Assembly: GCA_963723165.1 (NCBI GenBank)
Contig: CAVRPP010000003.1
Coordinates: forward strand, 310,001 to 374,000
Direction: 5' to 3'
Source: UBA4744 sp963723165
GTDB lineage: Bacteria; Actinomycetota; Acidimicrobiia; Spongiisociales; UBA4744
DNA: 64,000 nucleotides
Below are positions 18,522 to 27,573 of this stretch, piece by piece. The stretch's first letter is position 1; each line of letters begins with the position of its first letter. Position numbers and translations under genes: made by a program. Below the pieces are notes generated by a model that saw only the letters and a list, made by a program, of their open reading frames with translations, did not search any database and had not been told where the DNA came from.

Positions 18522-19070
18522 CTATCTGCTTTCTGCCGTCCAGGCCGAGTGGTCGGCTCTCAACAACCGGTACTGCAGAAGGTCTGTGCGGTCACCGTCT
18601 TTCATCACGGCTTGCGGGAGGCGCCCCTCAAGTTGGAAACCCACCTTCTCGAGCACTCGAGCGGAGGCCGGATTCCACCCGAACACGCTGGCGTCAAGCC
18701 GGACAAGGTCGAAGGTCTCGAAGGCATAGGCGGTCAAGGCCCTGACCGCAGCGGTCGCCACCCCGCGACCCCAGTAGAGACGCCCCAGCCAGTAGCCGAC
18801 CTCTGCCTTTCCGGTCCGCTCCCCACCCGGCAATTCCAGGCCTGCGCCACCGGCTATTTGCCGGTCGACCTCTACCGCGAAGTTCCGGGTCGGGCCCTCC
18901 TCAGCCCGGCAGGCGGCAATCCACGCCGTCGCATCGGCGTCGGTGTAAGGATGGGGGAACCGATCGGTCAGATTGCGCCACACGTGCGGATCATTGGCGA
19001 TCAGGACCAGGCCGGCGTGGTCGGCGGGACCGAACGGCCGCAGCCTGCAAAGGCCGGCGTCAAGCTCCAT
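18522..19070 (-). CDS. GNAT acetyltransferase (RimJ/RimL-like)
   Basis: 182 aa. CRLRPFGPADHAGLVLIAND at the N-terminus, VGYWLGRLYWGRGVATAAVRAL (acetyl-CoA pyrophosphate loop) and DASVFGWNPASARVLEKVGF are typical of RimJ/RimL-type N-acetyltransferases. The target is unknown. Start: ATG 19070 gives the family N-terminus; ATG 19085 is a possible alternative overlapping the preceding gene's stop. It is probably in one transcript with the DUF2087 gene. Confidence 0.8.
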   Translation of the reverse strand: MELDAGLCRLRPFGPADHAGLVLIANDPHVWRNLTDRFPHPYTDADATAWIAACRAEEGPTRNFAVEVDRQIAGGAGLELPGGERTGKAEVGYWLGRLYWGRGVATAAVRALTAYAFETFDLVRLDASVFGWNPASARVLEKVGFQLEGRLPQAVMKDGDRTDLLQYRLLRADHSAWTAESR

Positions 19071-19074
19071 CGGG

Positions 19075-19632
19075 TTACCGTCCATCAACTGGATCGTCGG
19101 CGAACCGCCCGCCGATCCGCCAATAGACCCCTTCGGCCCGAGTGAGGAATCCCTCATCGACCAGATAGCGGCGGAGGGCCGCATAGTCCGGGTACCACAA
19201 CTGGAGGGTGAAGTTGACTTCACGTTCGGGATAGCGGATGCCGGGTTCGAATTCCTGGGCGAGACGGTCGAGGATGATCAGCCGTTTTGTATGCTGGGCC
19301 GGAATTCGGGTGAGCCGGGTGCCGTCGAAAAACCTGCGCAACACCGTTGCTTCCTCTTGATCCCACGGGCCTTCCGTCACCGACGAGGAAGCCCCTTCCA
19401 TCGTCGGAAGCTCTGAGCCGAGCCGCTGCAGCGTATCGACGGCCAGTCGGTTCTCCTCATCCAGGAGGCCGGCTTCGCGGAGCTTGACGGTCGCCAGCAA
19501 TACGGTCTTTGTCTGAACCCCCAACTCTTCTGCGAGGATGGCGGAGTCGACCGGCCCAACGGCGGCGGCGCCCAGAACGGCAAGCCGAACCGGGTCGAGT
19601 ACCAGGCGCAGGTAATCGGTCGGGTCGATCAT
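19075..19632 (-). CDS. HTH plus DUF2087 regulator-like protein
   Basis: 185 aa. The N-terminal ~70 residues (VLDPVRLAVLGAAAVGPVDS, LAEELGVQTKTVLLATVKLREAGLL) form an ArsR-like winged helix. The C-terminal part (LRRFFDGTRLTRIPAQHTKR, EREVNFTLQLWYPDYAALRR, VDEGFLTRAEGVYWRI) is DUF2087, often a C-terminal partner of HTH domains. It is likely a transcription regulator. ATG 19632 is used; ATG 19665 would add 11 residues. It is divergent from the SRPBCC gene 57 nt away and may control it. Confidence 0.75.
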   Translation of the reverse strand: MIDPTDYLRLVLDPVRLAVLGAAAVGPVDSAILAEELGVQTKTVLLATVKLREAGLLDEENRLAVDTLQRLGSELPTMEGASSSVTEGPWDQEEATVLRRFFDGTRLTRIPAQHTKRLIILDRLAQEFEPGIRYPEREVNFTLQLWYPDYAALRRYLVDEGFLTRAEGVYWRIGGRFADDPVDGR

Positions 19633-19653
19633 GGGCGGGAGGGTATCAAAACC

Positions 19654-19688
19654 TTGCGTTGTCATGGCAAACACCTACGCTCGTATCC
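19654..19688 (+). promoter_or_regulatory. Putative leaderless promoter of the SRPBCC gene
   Basis: TTGCGT (19654-19659), 16 nt, TACGCT (19676-19681), then 7 nt to GTG 19689. It lies within the divergent gap to the HTH-DUF2087 gene. Confidence 0.45.
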
Positions 19689-20132
19689 GTGGCACCCGAC
19701 CGATTCACTCATACAGTCCACCTCAGCAAGCCACCCGAACGCGCCTGGGCCATACTCCAGGAGCCGGAGACGTGGGGCGGCATCGCCGGGGTCCAGCAGG
19801 TGTTCGACGCCGAACACAACCCGGACGGGACCCTGCGAAGCTATCGATTCCTGGCCGAGGCCGGAAAGAAGCCCTACGAAGGGTCGGCTCGGACGGTCGA
19901 ATCAGACGCCCCGGCGCTCATGATCGTCACGGTTGACGCAGCCGAAATCGAGGGGACGATCACCACCGAGCTAACACCCTCCAACCCGCACGGTACAGAC
20001 ATGACCGTTTCTCTCAGGGTTCGGCCGACGGGCATGCTGGCCATCATGTTCTTCTCGATCGTCAGCAAGGCAATCGGGTCGGGCTTCCCGAGACAGATCG
20101 ACGAGATCGCCGAACGTATCGAAAAGGCGTAA
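19689..20132 (+). CDS. SRPBCC family protein
   Basis: 147 aa. FTHTVHLSKPPERAWAILQE at the start and the pattern of an antiparallel sheet ending in a long C-terminal helix (IVSKAIGSGFPRQIDEIAER) match the START/Bet v1-like SRPBCC fold, which binds hydrophobic ligands. GTG 19689 is chosen because the family begins there and TACGCT ends 7 nt upstream; longer frames overlap the divergent HTH gene. The ligand is unknown. Confidence 0.75.
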   Translation: MAPDRFTHTVHLSKPPERAWAILQEPETWGGIAGVQQVFDAEHNPDGTLRSYRFLAEAGKKPYEGSARTVESDAPALMIVTVDAAEIEGTITTELTPSNPHGTDMTVSLRVRPTGMLAIMFFSIVSKAIGSGFPRQIDEIAERIEKA

Positions 20133-20148
20133 CCGGAACCGGGGACGA

Positions 20149-21441
20149 TCAACCCGCCCCGACTGACGCCCGCACAATTCCGTCTGCAGTCGCCATGATC
20201 GCCGCCGGGTCCCCGGTACCCTGTGCCAGGGCAGTGAAGGCCTCGGTGAGGGGCGCCCAGACGGAGTCCATCTCCGGAATATTGGGGAGGGGGAGACCCC
20301 CGGATCCCGACTCGGCAAACGCCACCGTGTTTGCGTTGACTCCGGGGTCGGACAACGCACTGAGCAGAGCCGGAGGACGGTTGGTAACCGCCGACAACTG
20401 CACCATGGTCTCGGTGGTGGCCACGTACTCGAGCAGAAATGTCATGGCCGGTTCCGATTTCTCGGTAACAGCATTCAGGAAGAACCCCTGCGACCCGACC
20501 AAAGGACGCGCCTCGTTGCCACCCATACTCGGCAACTTCGCCACTCCGTAGTTGATTCCGGCCGCATCGACGGCCTCCACCTGCCAGGGACCGGTCCACA
20601 TGAAGGGAACTGCTCCCTGGTTGAAGAGATCGGCCATGACCGAGTAGTCGACGGCGGGATCTGCGTAGCCGTCGCGGTACAGATCGGCGAGAAACGTAGC
20701 GCCGGCAATGGCCTGGGACGATCCGAGACCGACATCGGTCAGGTCATACGTGCCGTTCTCGAACCCGAAGACGTAGCCGCCAAATCCGGCGATGAAAGGG
20801 ATCTGGTGCCGCGGCTCACCTACCGGCAAGGCAAGACAAGGCAATCCCTCTGCGGTTGGGAACCCAAGACCGTCGCACGCGGCCCGAAGTGCCTCGAAGT
20901 CTCCGGGAGGTTGTTGCACGAGGTCCTTGTTATAGAACAAGCCGAGTGAGTCGGTGACAAAAGGCAGCCCGTACCTCGTGCCACCGTAGGTGAACCCGTC
21001 GAGGGCAACCGCGGCGAAGTCCTCTTCGCGTCCGGCCAGATTCATCGGGGCCACGATGCCGGCCGCTACTAGTTCGCCCGTGCCCTCATTTGCGTCGATG
21101 AACAGATCGGGTCCCTGGCCGGCCGGAACTGCATTCAGGACAGCACTGCGAATCTCCAGGAACGGCATCACTTCAACCTCGACGACGATGCCGGAGGCAG
21201 CCTCGAAGCGCTGTGCAGCCGCCTCGAGAGCGGGCGCCCGGGCCTCGTCAACCCACACCAGCAGCTCGATGTCTTCGACCGGAAGGGAAGTGCTCGTCGA
21301 AGCACCATCCGGTAGGGTGGTGGTTGAGGCCGACGTATCCTCCGTGACGGTGGTCGTCGCCTCGCCACCCGAGGTGCAGGCGGTCATGACCACGATCGAG
21401 GCCACCCCGATCCCTATTCTCCGCAGCCACTCAGGCGCCAT
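20149..21441 (-). CDS. Extracellular sugar-binding lipoprotein (MalE-like)
   Basis: 430 aa. The signal ends at lipobox MTAC, followed by a Thr/Ser-rich linker. The mature domain (LLVWVDEARAPALEAAAQRF, GPDLFIDANEGTGELVAAG, YGLPFVTDSLGLFYNKDL, FMWTGPWQVEAVDAAGINYG) is a family 1 solute-binding protein of maltose/maltodextrin type. It lies downstream of the GH57 gene and is related to the MalE-like protein at 28914, so the cell may display two binders for the same transporter. Start ATG 21441 has AGGGA upstream; TTG 21444 is one codon earlier. Confidence 0.85.
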   Translation of the reverse strand: MAPEWLRRIGIGVASIVVMTACTSGGEATTTVTEDTSASTTTLPDGASTSTSLPVEDIELLVWVDEARAPALEAAAQRFEAASGIVVEVEVMPFLEIRSAVLNAVPAGQGPDLFIDANEGTGELVAAGIVAPMNLAGREEDFAAVALDGFTYGGTRYGLPFVTDSLGLFYNKDLVQQPPGDFEALRAACDGLGFPTAEGLPCLALPVGEPRHQIPFIAGFGGYVFGFENGTYDLTDVGLGSSQAIAGATFLADLYRDGYADPAVDYSVMADLFNQGAVPFMWTGPWQVEAVDAAGINYGVAKLPSMGGNEARPLVGSQGFFLNAVTEKSEPAMTFLLEYVATTETMVQLSAVTNRPPALLSALSDPGVNANTVAFAESGSGGLPLPNIPEMDSVWAPLTEAFTALAQGTGDPAAIMATADGIVRASVGAG

Positions 21442-21594
21442 CAATGTTCCCTATTTCGTCGGTCTGAATCCTGAACCACGGAGTCTAAATGGCGTCTGCG
21501 ATTGATTTGATCGCTCACGGTCTGAGAATCCTGGTTCTCGGTCCGACCCCGTCGTGCAAAGAGGACCTTATCCGAAAAGCTGAGCCGCCGAAAT

Positions 21595-24500
21595 TCATGG
21601 AGCAATCAGAGGGACCAAAGGAAGATCGTCCGGTCCGAGCAGGTCAACAGAGCCGGACGACACCGCCGGATAGCCGGAAAGAAGAGCTTGCTGCGCCCCG
21701 TCGACGATTGAAACGAAATCGATGACCCTCGTGTGATTGATATCGGCCGGACCGCCGCCCAACTGCCACTGTTGCGCCGTCACTTCCACGTCGCGGATCC
21801 GTCTCACTCCGGCCGAAGGGAACCCCTCCTGGCTCATCACCACGGCCGCATAGCCCCACTCTGCCGGGTCACCGTCGCCGAACAACCCAAGAGGAACGCG
21901 AACCACGACCTTGCCCTTGTCACCAAAGACCAGGATATCGAAAGACGGTTTGGTCTCTTCCCAATCCCCGTCCGGCCCGGCCAAATAGATGGCCGGATCC
22001 CAGCCTTCGACCGTGATGCCGTATTCCCAGCCGTTGCCATGCTCGAGCGCAGCGTTGCGGCCCGGGATCAACGTCCTCGATCCGGTCCCGTCACCCGGAT
22101 CTGTATCGACGTAGATGTCGAACGTCTGGATGGACAGGCCCCGCGGTGAACCCCAGGGATTTCCGATGGGAGCTCGAACCTCCAGATTGAACACCAGATC
22201 ATCCCCAGCGGTGCCCGCCTGAAACGAGGTCAGGTCGTAACTCCCCGGGACGAAAACGGAATCGGTTGGGTAGAGGTAGGAACCGGGACCGTGATCGTCG
22301 CCGATCGGGTCGCTCACGTCGAGGAAGATCTGGACGTTGGAGATATCAGGCACCTGGGCAACGGCCGGACCGGTGAACGGTTGTCGTTCACCGGACCTCT
22401 CCACCTTCATCAGCAGCGAATCGCCAGGCTCCAACGCTCCCAGTTCGGACAAGGGGATGGCCGCCTCGAGCAGAGAAGGGAAGGTCGAGCAGTTGATCGC
22501 CGCCAGAACCTCGTTCCCGGCCCCGTTCTCGAGAGTGCACCGGTCGCCCAGTCGAATGAGGTGGGTTCCACCGAACCCGAGCGGAGAACCGTCGAGCCCA
22601 ACCGCTACCTTGTCACCCTGCGGCGCCCCCAGGTAGATCACGAAGTTGGGCAGCGAACTGAGAATGGGATTCTGGTCGACTCGCAGATAGAGATTCTCCT
22701 TGTCGAACGCCCACCACAAGGAATCGACGTTCGAGTCGGCAAACGTGTAGCGCCCAGCTTCCTCCCAGTCGGAGGCGTCGCCGTCAATAGTGATGGTCAA
22801 GAGATCGGAAGGCGATCGGTCGGCCAACGCAGGCCGTTCAGGTATGATCGGAACACTCACAAACGGCGGTCTCTCCTCGCCGAGAGCGTCGTACACCTGG
22901 CCGAGCAGCTCCCGGTAGGCCCTATCGAAGTACCCGTCATCACCGGAGTCCTGATCCGAGCCGTACCACCAGAACCAGTCGGAGCCCTCGGCGAAGAGCA
23001 TCTTCTCGAAGGCATTGGCCAGCGCCTCCTCGCCGTAGTCGCCGCTCTGCTCGGCCTTGCGCAGATCCCGTCGAACGCTGGCCAAGTAATCCCATGCCAC
23101 ACCCTCCTCTTCCTCGCCGATCCAGGTGGCGAAGTTAGGTTGGAACCAGGACGCCGGAAAGACCTCGTCGATGACTTCAGGTTCAGCAAACCGCTCAAGA
23201 TAGGCGCTCGGAGTGATGGTTTCTATCCACTCGGTTTGGGTGAGAGAGGTGTACAAGGCATCGAGGAACTCCTTGCCATCGTTCTCGTAGTGCTCCCAAG
23301 CGTTCTCGCCGTCGAGGATGATCGAAACCACGTACGGTTGCCCGGCGTCGGTGGCTGCTTGCATGTCGAGCGAGGCCCGGATGTTCTCGAGTCGGCGCAA
23401 GAAGTCCTCGGAAGCTTCAGCAGGGGTCATGCCCGAATACTCGAAACCGATCAGATCTGAGAGTCGGACGTCCCGAAAGAACATCGCGACATTGGGCGGT
23501 CGATTCGGCTCGGCCGCCCACGGCCGGTACAGCAAATCGCCCTCTGTAACCGTCTCGTCTGCATTGCGGGTGAGTGCGCCGATCCCAAGGCTCTGAGCCA
23601 AAACGTCTTCTCCGGTGGCGACCCATTGAACGCCATCCTTGGAAAACAGGCCCATGACCAGTTCGGCTACGGAACCCTCTCCCGGCCACATGCCGACCGG
23701 CCGCCGGCCGAAGAGTCGCTCGGCTGTATCGAGCCCGCGAATGATGTGCTGGTCGGCGTCGGCAACCTCGCGGAACCGGTCGCCGGGAAGGAGAGCAGAT
23801 GGATCGCCGACCACGGCCAGGTCCGTGTCGGAGATGAGTGGAAGGATCGGATGGGCCAGGGGCGTCGTCGTAAGTTCGATCAGTTCCCTCTCCCAGAGGT
23901 CGGCATGGAGGGCGATGGTCTCCCGGATGATCCGCAGGTGCTCGCCAAAAAGCACCACTTTGTCTTGCGCGGTGTAGTTGCGCTCCTTGGCGACCAGGCC
24001 GGCGAGTGGTTCCTCAGCCAGGAAGCCAGGATCGGTCCACGCCAGATTGAAGAGCACCTGAAGGTCGAGGTAATCCTGATCGGACCACTGGGCCATTGCT
24101 TCGTCGGTTGTCAAGGAAGAGCGGGAGTCGGCCAGCTCCGAGAACCGCGGGAGACGATCGATGATCTGAGGGTTCACGTCGAAGAACCGCTCGAGGATGA
24201 ACCGCTTGTCGTTGGCGTTGAGATCAGCTGCCGGGATCTCGGCCTTCACCCAATAGATGTCCTTGGCCCCATTGGCGAGATCCTCGAGTTGGAGCAGAAG
24301 GACTGGGGTGAGGTTGAACGTGATGTTGAGCCCCGGATACTGCTCCACCATGGCGGCCATGTCGTAATAGTCCTTGGTGGCGTGCACCCGCACCCAGGGA
24401 CGGGTGTAGACACCTTCGTCATCCTTGGGATAGAACGGCTGATGCTGGTGCCACATCAGGTTCACATACAGGGGCGGTCCGTCGTCCTCGGGTGAGGCCG

Positions 24501-24615
24501 CGTTTATCGGTGGGAGAGGCGACTCACCGGTGGTCGTAGTTTCGATCTCGCCGGCTTTGGTGCACGCCGCGGCGAGAAGCGCGGTCACGAGAATCAGACT
24601 GGGGACACGTTTCAT
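21595..24615 (-). CDS. Exported GH57 glycosidase lipoprotein with glucodextranase-type C-terminal domain
   Basis: 1006 aa. Signal with lipobox AAAC and a short Thr linker. The GH57 domain spans ~50-600: HQHQPF at 56-61, GMWPGEGSV with candidate nucleophile Glu313 and LDGENAWEHY with Asp435. This is the amylopullulanase-like arrangement. A DOMON-like segment follows (TIDGDASDWEEAGRY). The C-terminal ~230 residues (GPGSYLYPTDSVFVPGSYDL, FDIYVDTDPGDGTGSRTLIPGR) resemble the glucodextranase C-terminal module. Likely role: surface hydrolysis of alpha-glucans, supplying the flanking binding proteins and MalFG. Exact linkage specificity cannot be read. Confidence 0.85.
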   Translation of the reverse strand: MKRVPSLILVTALLAAACTKAGEIETTTTGESPLPPINAASPEDDGPPLYVNLMWHQHQPFYPKDDEGVYTRPWVRVHATKDYYDMAAMVEQYPGLNITFNLTPVLLLQLEDLANGAKDIYWVKAEIPAADLNANDKRFILERFFDVNPQIIDRLPRFSELADSRSSLTTDEAMAQWSDQDYLDLQVLFNLAWTDPGFLAEEPLAGLVAKERNYTAQDKVVLFGEHLRIIRETIALHADLWERELIELTTTPLAHPILPLISDTDLAVVGDPSALLPGDRFREVADADQHIIRGLDTAERLFGRRPVGMWPGEGSVAELVMGLFSKDGVQWVATGEDVLAQSLGIGALTRNADETVTEGDLLYRPWAAEPNRPPNVAMFFRDVRLSDLIGFEYSGMTPAEASEDFLRRLENIRASLDMQAATDAGQPYVVSIILDGENAWEHYENDGKEFLDALYTSLTQTEWIETITPSAYLERFAEPEVIDEVFPASWFQPNFATWIGEEEEGVAWDYLASVRRDLRKAEQSGDYGEEALANAFEKMLFAEGSDWFWWYGSDQDSGDDGYFDRAYRELLGQVYDALGEERPPFVSVPIIPERPALADRSPSDLLTITIDGDASDWEEAGRYTFADSNVDSLWWAFDKENLYLRVDQNPILSSLPNFVIYLGAPQGDKVAVGLDGSPLGFGGTHLIRLGDRCTLENGAGNEVLAAINCSTFPSLLEAAIPLSELGALEPGDSLLMKVERSGERQPFTGPAVAQVPDISNVQIFLDVSDPIGDDHGPGSYLYPTDSVFVPGSYDLTSFQAGTAGDDLVFNLEVRAPIGNPWGSPRGLSIQTFDIYVDTDPGDGTGSRTLIPGRNAALEHGNGWEYGITVEGWDPAIYLAGPDGDWEETKPSFDILVFGDKGKVVVRVPLGLFGDGDPAEWGYAAVVMSQEGFPSAGVRRIRDVEVTAQQWQLGGGPADINHTRVIDFVSIVDGAQQALLSGYPAVSSGSVDLLGPDDLPLVPLIAP

Positions 24616-24771
24616 GCGCCAACTCTATCGAGGACTATGGGCGCCTCGCTCGCGGCCGCCCACATCGTCAAACGTCTCCACAATCGCACCTCAAAACGGA
24701 AATGGCCCAAGGTGGTGACGCGGCGCGTGGAACGGCCGAATGATCGATTGGCCGGGTGTAGTCTCCGAAGG

Positions 24772-24996
24772 GTGGCAGCCCTGCAAATCGCCGTCGGCGT
24801 CGTCCTCGTGGTTCTGGGTGTGGTTGCGTTTCTCAGGACCCGTAAGCTCCTGCAGTTCATGGTGGATCTTGAAGAGCCACCGCTGAGCCAGGCTCAGCAG
24901 GACCGGATCACCAACATCGCATACATCTATCACATCATCGCCGGACTCACATTGTTGAGTGGTCTGGGAGTCGTACTGCTGGCACTAGCCGACTGA
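24772..24996 (+). CDS. Small two-helix membrane protein
   Basis: 74 aa. Two transmembrane helices (ALQIAVGVVLVVLGVVAFL and IAGLTLLSGLGVVLLAL) flank a polar loop (FMVDLEEPPLSQAQQDRI). It has the opposite orientation to the surrounding glucan genes, in the gap between GH57 and malG. TAGTCT ends 7 nt before GTG 24772, giving leaderless geometry. A longer frame to ATG 24637 encodes a basic stretch that does not look like protein. Function is unknown. Confidence 0.6.
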   Translation: MAALQIAVGVVLVVLGVVAFLRTRKLLQFMVDLEEPPLSQAQQDRITNIAYIYHIIAGLTLLSGLGVVLLALAD

Positions 24997-25021
24997 GAAC
25001 CCAGTGTCGCGGGCCGTTGAA

Positions 25022-25942
25022 TCAGCCCTTTACGCCGCCCTGGGTCAGACCGGAGACGATGTAGCGCTGCAGGAACATGAACAGCACGACGATGGGCAGC
25101 CCACCCAGCAACGCTCCGGCCGCGAACGGCCCCCACCTCAGGTTGAACTGATCGGAGAGGAACCGGAAGAGACCGATGGCCATCGTGTAGTTCTCCGGGC
25201 TCCCCTGGCCAAGTACGGCGTCGGCGATCACAAAATCGTTGATCAGGAAGATGAACGAGAGCAGGAAGATCACGGCCAGGATGGGCGCCACCAAGGGGAT
25301 GATGATGCGGAAGAAGATCTGGGCATGGGTTGCACCGTCGACCTTGGCCGATTCATCCAATTCCTTGGGGATGGTGTCGAAGAAGCCCTTCATCAGCCAT
25401 GTGTTGACGCCCATGGCCCCGCCGAGATAGACGAGCAGTAGGCCGGCACGGGTGCCCAGCCCGATCCCTGGAAGAACGTTCTTGATCGAAACCATCATCA
25501 GGAAGATGGCCACGAAAGCGAGCACCTGGGGGAACATCTGTACCAATAGGACGGACATGAGTCCGGTGCGCCGTCCCCGAAAACGCATCCGCGAGAACGC
25601 ATAGGCCGCGAACGCACCGAGCAGCACTTGCAGGGCGGCCGCCCCCCCGGCAATCAGCATGGTGTTCACATACCACGCCCCGTAGTCGGTGTCGTTGAAC
25701 AGATCGCGGAAGTTCTGCAACGTGAAGCTGTCCGGAATGAGTTCCTGCGAGGTGAGGCTGCCGAGTGGGTTGAAGGCCGCCGAGATAACCCACAGCACGG
25801 GGAAAAGGGCGAAGACCAGCGCCGCCCACGCAACAACATGTCTCCAACCGGTATCGCGGAACCACTTGTTGAAGTTGAACGGTCTCTTGACCTCCTCAAC
25901 CTGCGGCCGAGCGATTGTGATGGGTGTGCTGTCGGTGCCCAT
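25022..25942 (-). CDS. malG: Maltose/maltodextrin ABC transporter permease MalG
   Basis: 306 aa, six predicted helices. The EAA loop that contacts the ATPase is KELDESAKVDGATHAQIFFR. The start overlaps the malF stop by one base (TGATG). With MalF it forms the transmembrane channel. No malK-type ATPase gene is in the window, so a shared ATPase (as MsiK in Streptomyces) must serve it if functional. Sugar specificity is inferred from MalE/GH57 context. Confidence 0.88.
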   Translation of the reverse strand: MGTDSTPITIARPQVEEVKRPFNFNKWFRDTGWRHVVAWAALVFALFPVLWVISAAFNPLGSLTSQELIPDSFTLQNFRDLFNDTDYGAWYVNTMLIAGGAAALQVLLGAFAAYAFSRMRFRGRRTGLMSVLLVQMFPQVLAFVAIFLMMVSIKNVLPGIGLGTRAGLLLVYLGGAMGVNTWLMKGFFDTIPKELDESAKVDGATHAQIFFRIIIPLVAPILAVIFLLSFIFLINDFVIADAVLGQGSPENYTMAIGLFRFLSDQFNLRWGPFAAGALLGGLPIVVLFMFLQRYIVSGLTQGGVKG

Positions 25943-27570
25943 CAGGCAAGATCCTCCAGGGCTCGGGTTCGGCGGAAACTGATCGCTGAGATCGTGGCCA
26001 CCATTATGAAGATGAGGATGGCGATGGCCGAGGCGAGACCGTAGTCCTGACCCGATCCGCTCTCAAACGCCAGACGATAGGTATAGCTGATCAGGATGTC
26101 GGTGTGCCCGGCAGGGGTCTGGGCTCCTGCGATGGGCGGACCTCCACCATTGAGCAGGTAGACGATGTTGAAGTTGTTGAAATTGAACGCAAACGACGCG
26201 ATGAGCAGTGGAGCGACGGAGATCAGCAACAGGGGGAAGGTGATGCGACGGAATGCCTGACGAGAGGTGGCCCCATCTACGTAAGCCGCTTCGTTCAGCT
26301 CCTTGGGTATGGCCTGGAGGGCACCAGTGGTGATAAGGAACATGTACGGAAAACCGAGCCATAGGTTGACGAGCAGAACCGAGGCTTTGGCCATCCACGG
26401 GTCGCGCAGCCACGGGATATTTGCGTTGAGAATCTCGTTGAGAATGCCGAACTCCTGGTTGAGCATGCCTGCCCAGACCAGAGCGGTCATAAAGCTCGGT
26501 AGAGCGTACGGGAACACCAGCAGGGCGCGGTACAGCTTCTTCCCCCGCAATGTCGGGTGGTTGAGAACGAGCGCCAGTCCCATGCCGACGATGAAGGTCG
26601 AGATCACGCTGAGAATGGCAAACGCATAGTTCCAGAGAAAAACCCGCACGAACGGACCGCGAATCGCTTCGGAAGTAACGATACGGGTGAAGTTGTCCCA
26701 TCCGATCACGGCGACCCACCCGGGTGTCAGCTTCTCGCCCGCACTACTGACGAAGTTGCCCTCAAATTGGGTGTAGGTGAGCCCGGTTTCGATGTTGGTA
26801 AGCGTGTCGGTGGCCTCGTCGTACTGAAAGACGGCTTCGTAGAGAGCGGCAGTCGTAGCCGTGACTACCTGGATGGCTCCCAGGTCGGTAGGGACGGAGA
26901 ATTCGTTGGACAGCTCTTCTTGGCGTTCGGCGAAATCGCGTAGCGCGAGAGCAACAAACTCGTCGACGCCGGTGACCTTGCCGTCTGCATCAGTTTGGAT
27001 GCGATCCGCGGTCAGCTCCTCCAGGCCGTCGCGAGTACCGAGGAATTGGTTCTCGGATTCGTCGATGAGAAGCAAGGCCAGATCTCCGGTCCCGCCCCCA
27101 TCGGCCAGAACCGAGATCCGATACCTGGTCGCTCCTGGCACGTTCGAGACACGTTGGGTGAGGTTGTCGAGCGCCTGCTCCTTGGTGAGCACGTTGCCGG
27201 TGCCGTAGTTGGTGAAGGCGACGTAGCCCGAGTAAAGGACGGGCACAACCTGGAACACCAGCGCGAAGATCGTTCCCGGGATCAAGTATTTGAGGGGAAC
27301 GGTTCGCTTGGAAAGATAGACGTAGTCGATAGTGATCGTTGCTAGCACGACGGCTACCAGGCCGGGCCACCAACGCTGTGACCACATGGTCGGAATCACA
27401 CTCAGCGCCAGGGCATTGACCGCGCCCAGGAAAAGAAGCTTGACGATTGTTCCCCGAGTGAGCGAAGGTCGGAGGAGCGAACCCCTCCGACCTTCGTTCG
27501 GACCGTCGCTACGTGACGTCGAGTCGAGTGCCTCGACCGCCCGGTTGCCCTTCGGCCCCTCTTTCGTCAC
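25942..27570 (-). CDS. malF: Maltose/maltodextrin ABC transporter permease MalF
   Basis: 542 aa. An N-terminal basic cytosolic segment and three helices precede a large ~170-residue extracytoplasmic domain (KEQALDNLTQRVSNV to ~residue 290), as in MalF. The transport domain follows with the EAA loop KELNEAAYVDGATSRQAFRR. The P2-type loop supports MalF rather than a generic sugar permease. It starts three bases after the malE stop and overlaps malG by one base, so malEFG is one operon driven by the promoter near 28990. Confidence 0.88.
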   Translation of the reverse strand: MTKEGPKGNRAVEALDSTSRSDGPNEGRRGSLLRPSLTRGTIVKLLFLGAVNALALSVIPTMWSQRWWPGLVAVVLATITIDYVYLSKRTVPLKYLIPGTIFALVFQVVPVLYSGYVAFTNYGTGNVLTKEQALDNLTQRVSNVPGATRYRISVLADGGGTGDLALLLIDESENQFLGTRDGLEELTADRIQTDADGKVTGVDEFVALALRDFAERQEELSNEFSVPTDLGAIQVVTATTAALYEAVFQYDEATDTLTNIETGLTYTQFEGNFVSSAGEKLTPGWVAVIGWDNFTRIVTSEAIRGPFVRVFLWNYAFAILSVISTFIVGMGLALVLNHPTLRGKKLYRALLVFPYALPSFMTALVWAGMLNQEFGILNEILNANIPWLRDPWMAKASVLLVNLWLGFPYMFLITTGALQAIPKELNEAAYVDGATSRQAFRRITFPLLLISVAPLLIASFAFNFNNFNIVYLLNGGGPPIAGAQTPAGHTDILISYTYRLAFESGSGQDYGLASAIAILIFIMVATISAISFRRTRALEDLA

Positions 27571-27573
27571 TGA

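Noticed and set aside
22291..23460. 389-codon plus-strand frame antisense to the GH57 gene
   Set aside because: A shadow of a conserved coding sequence with no start signals.
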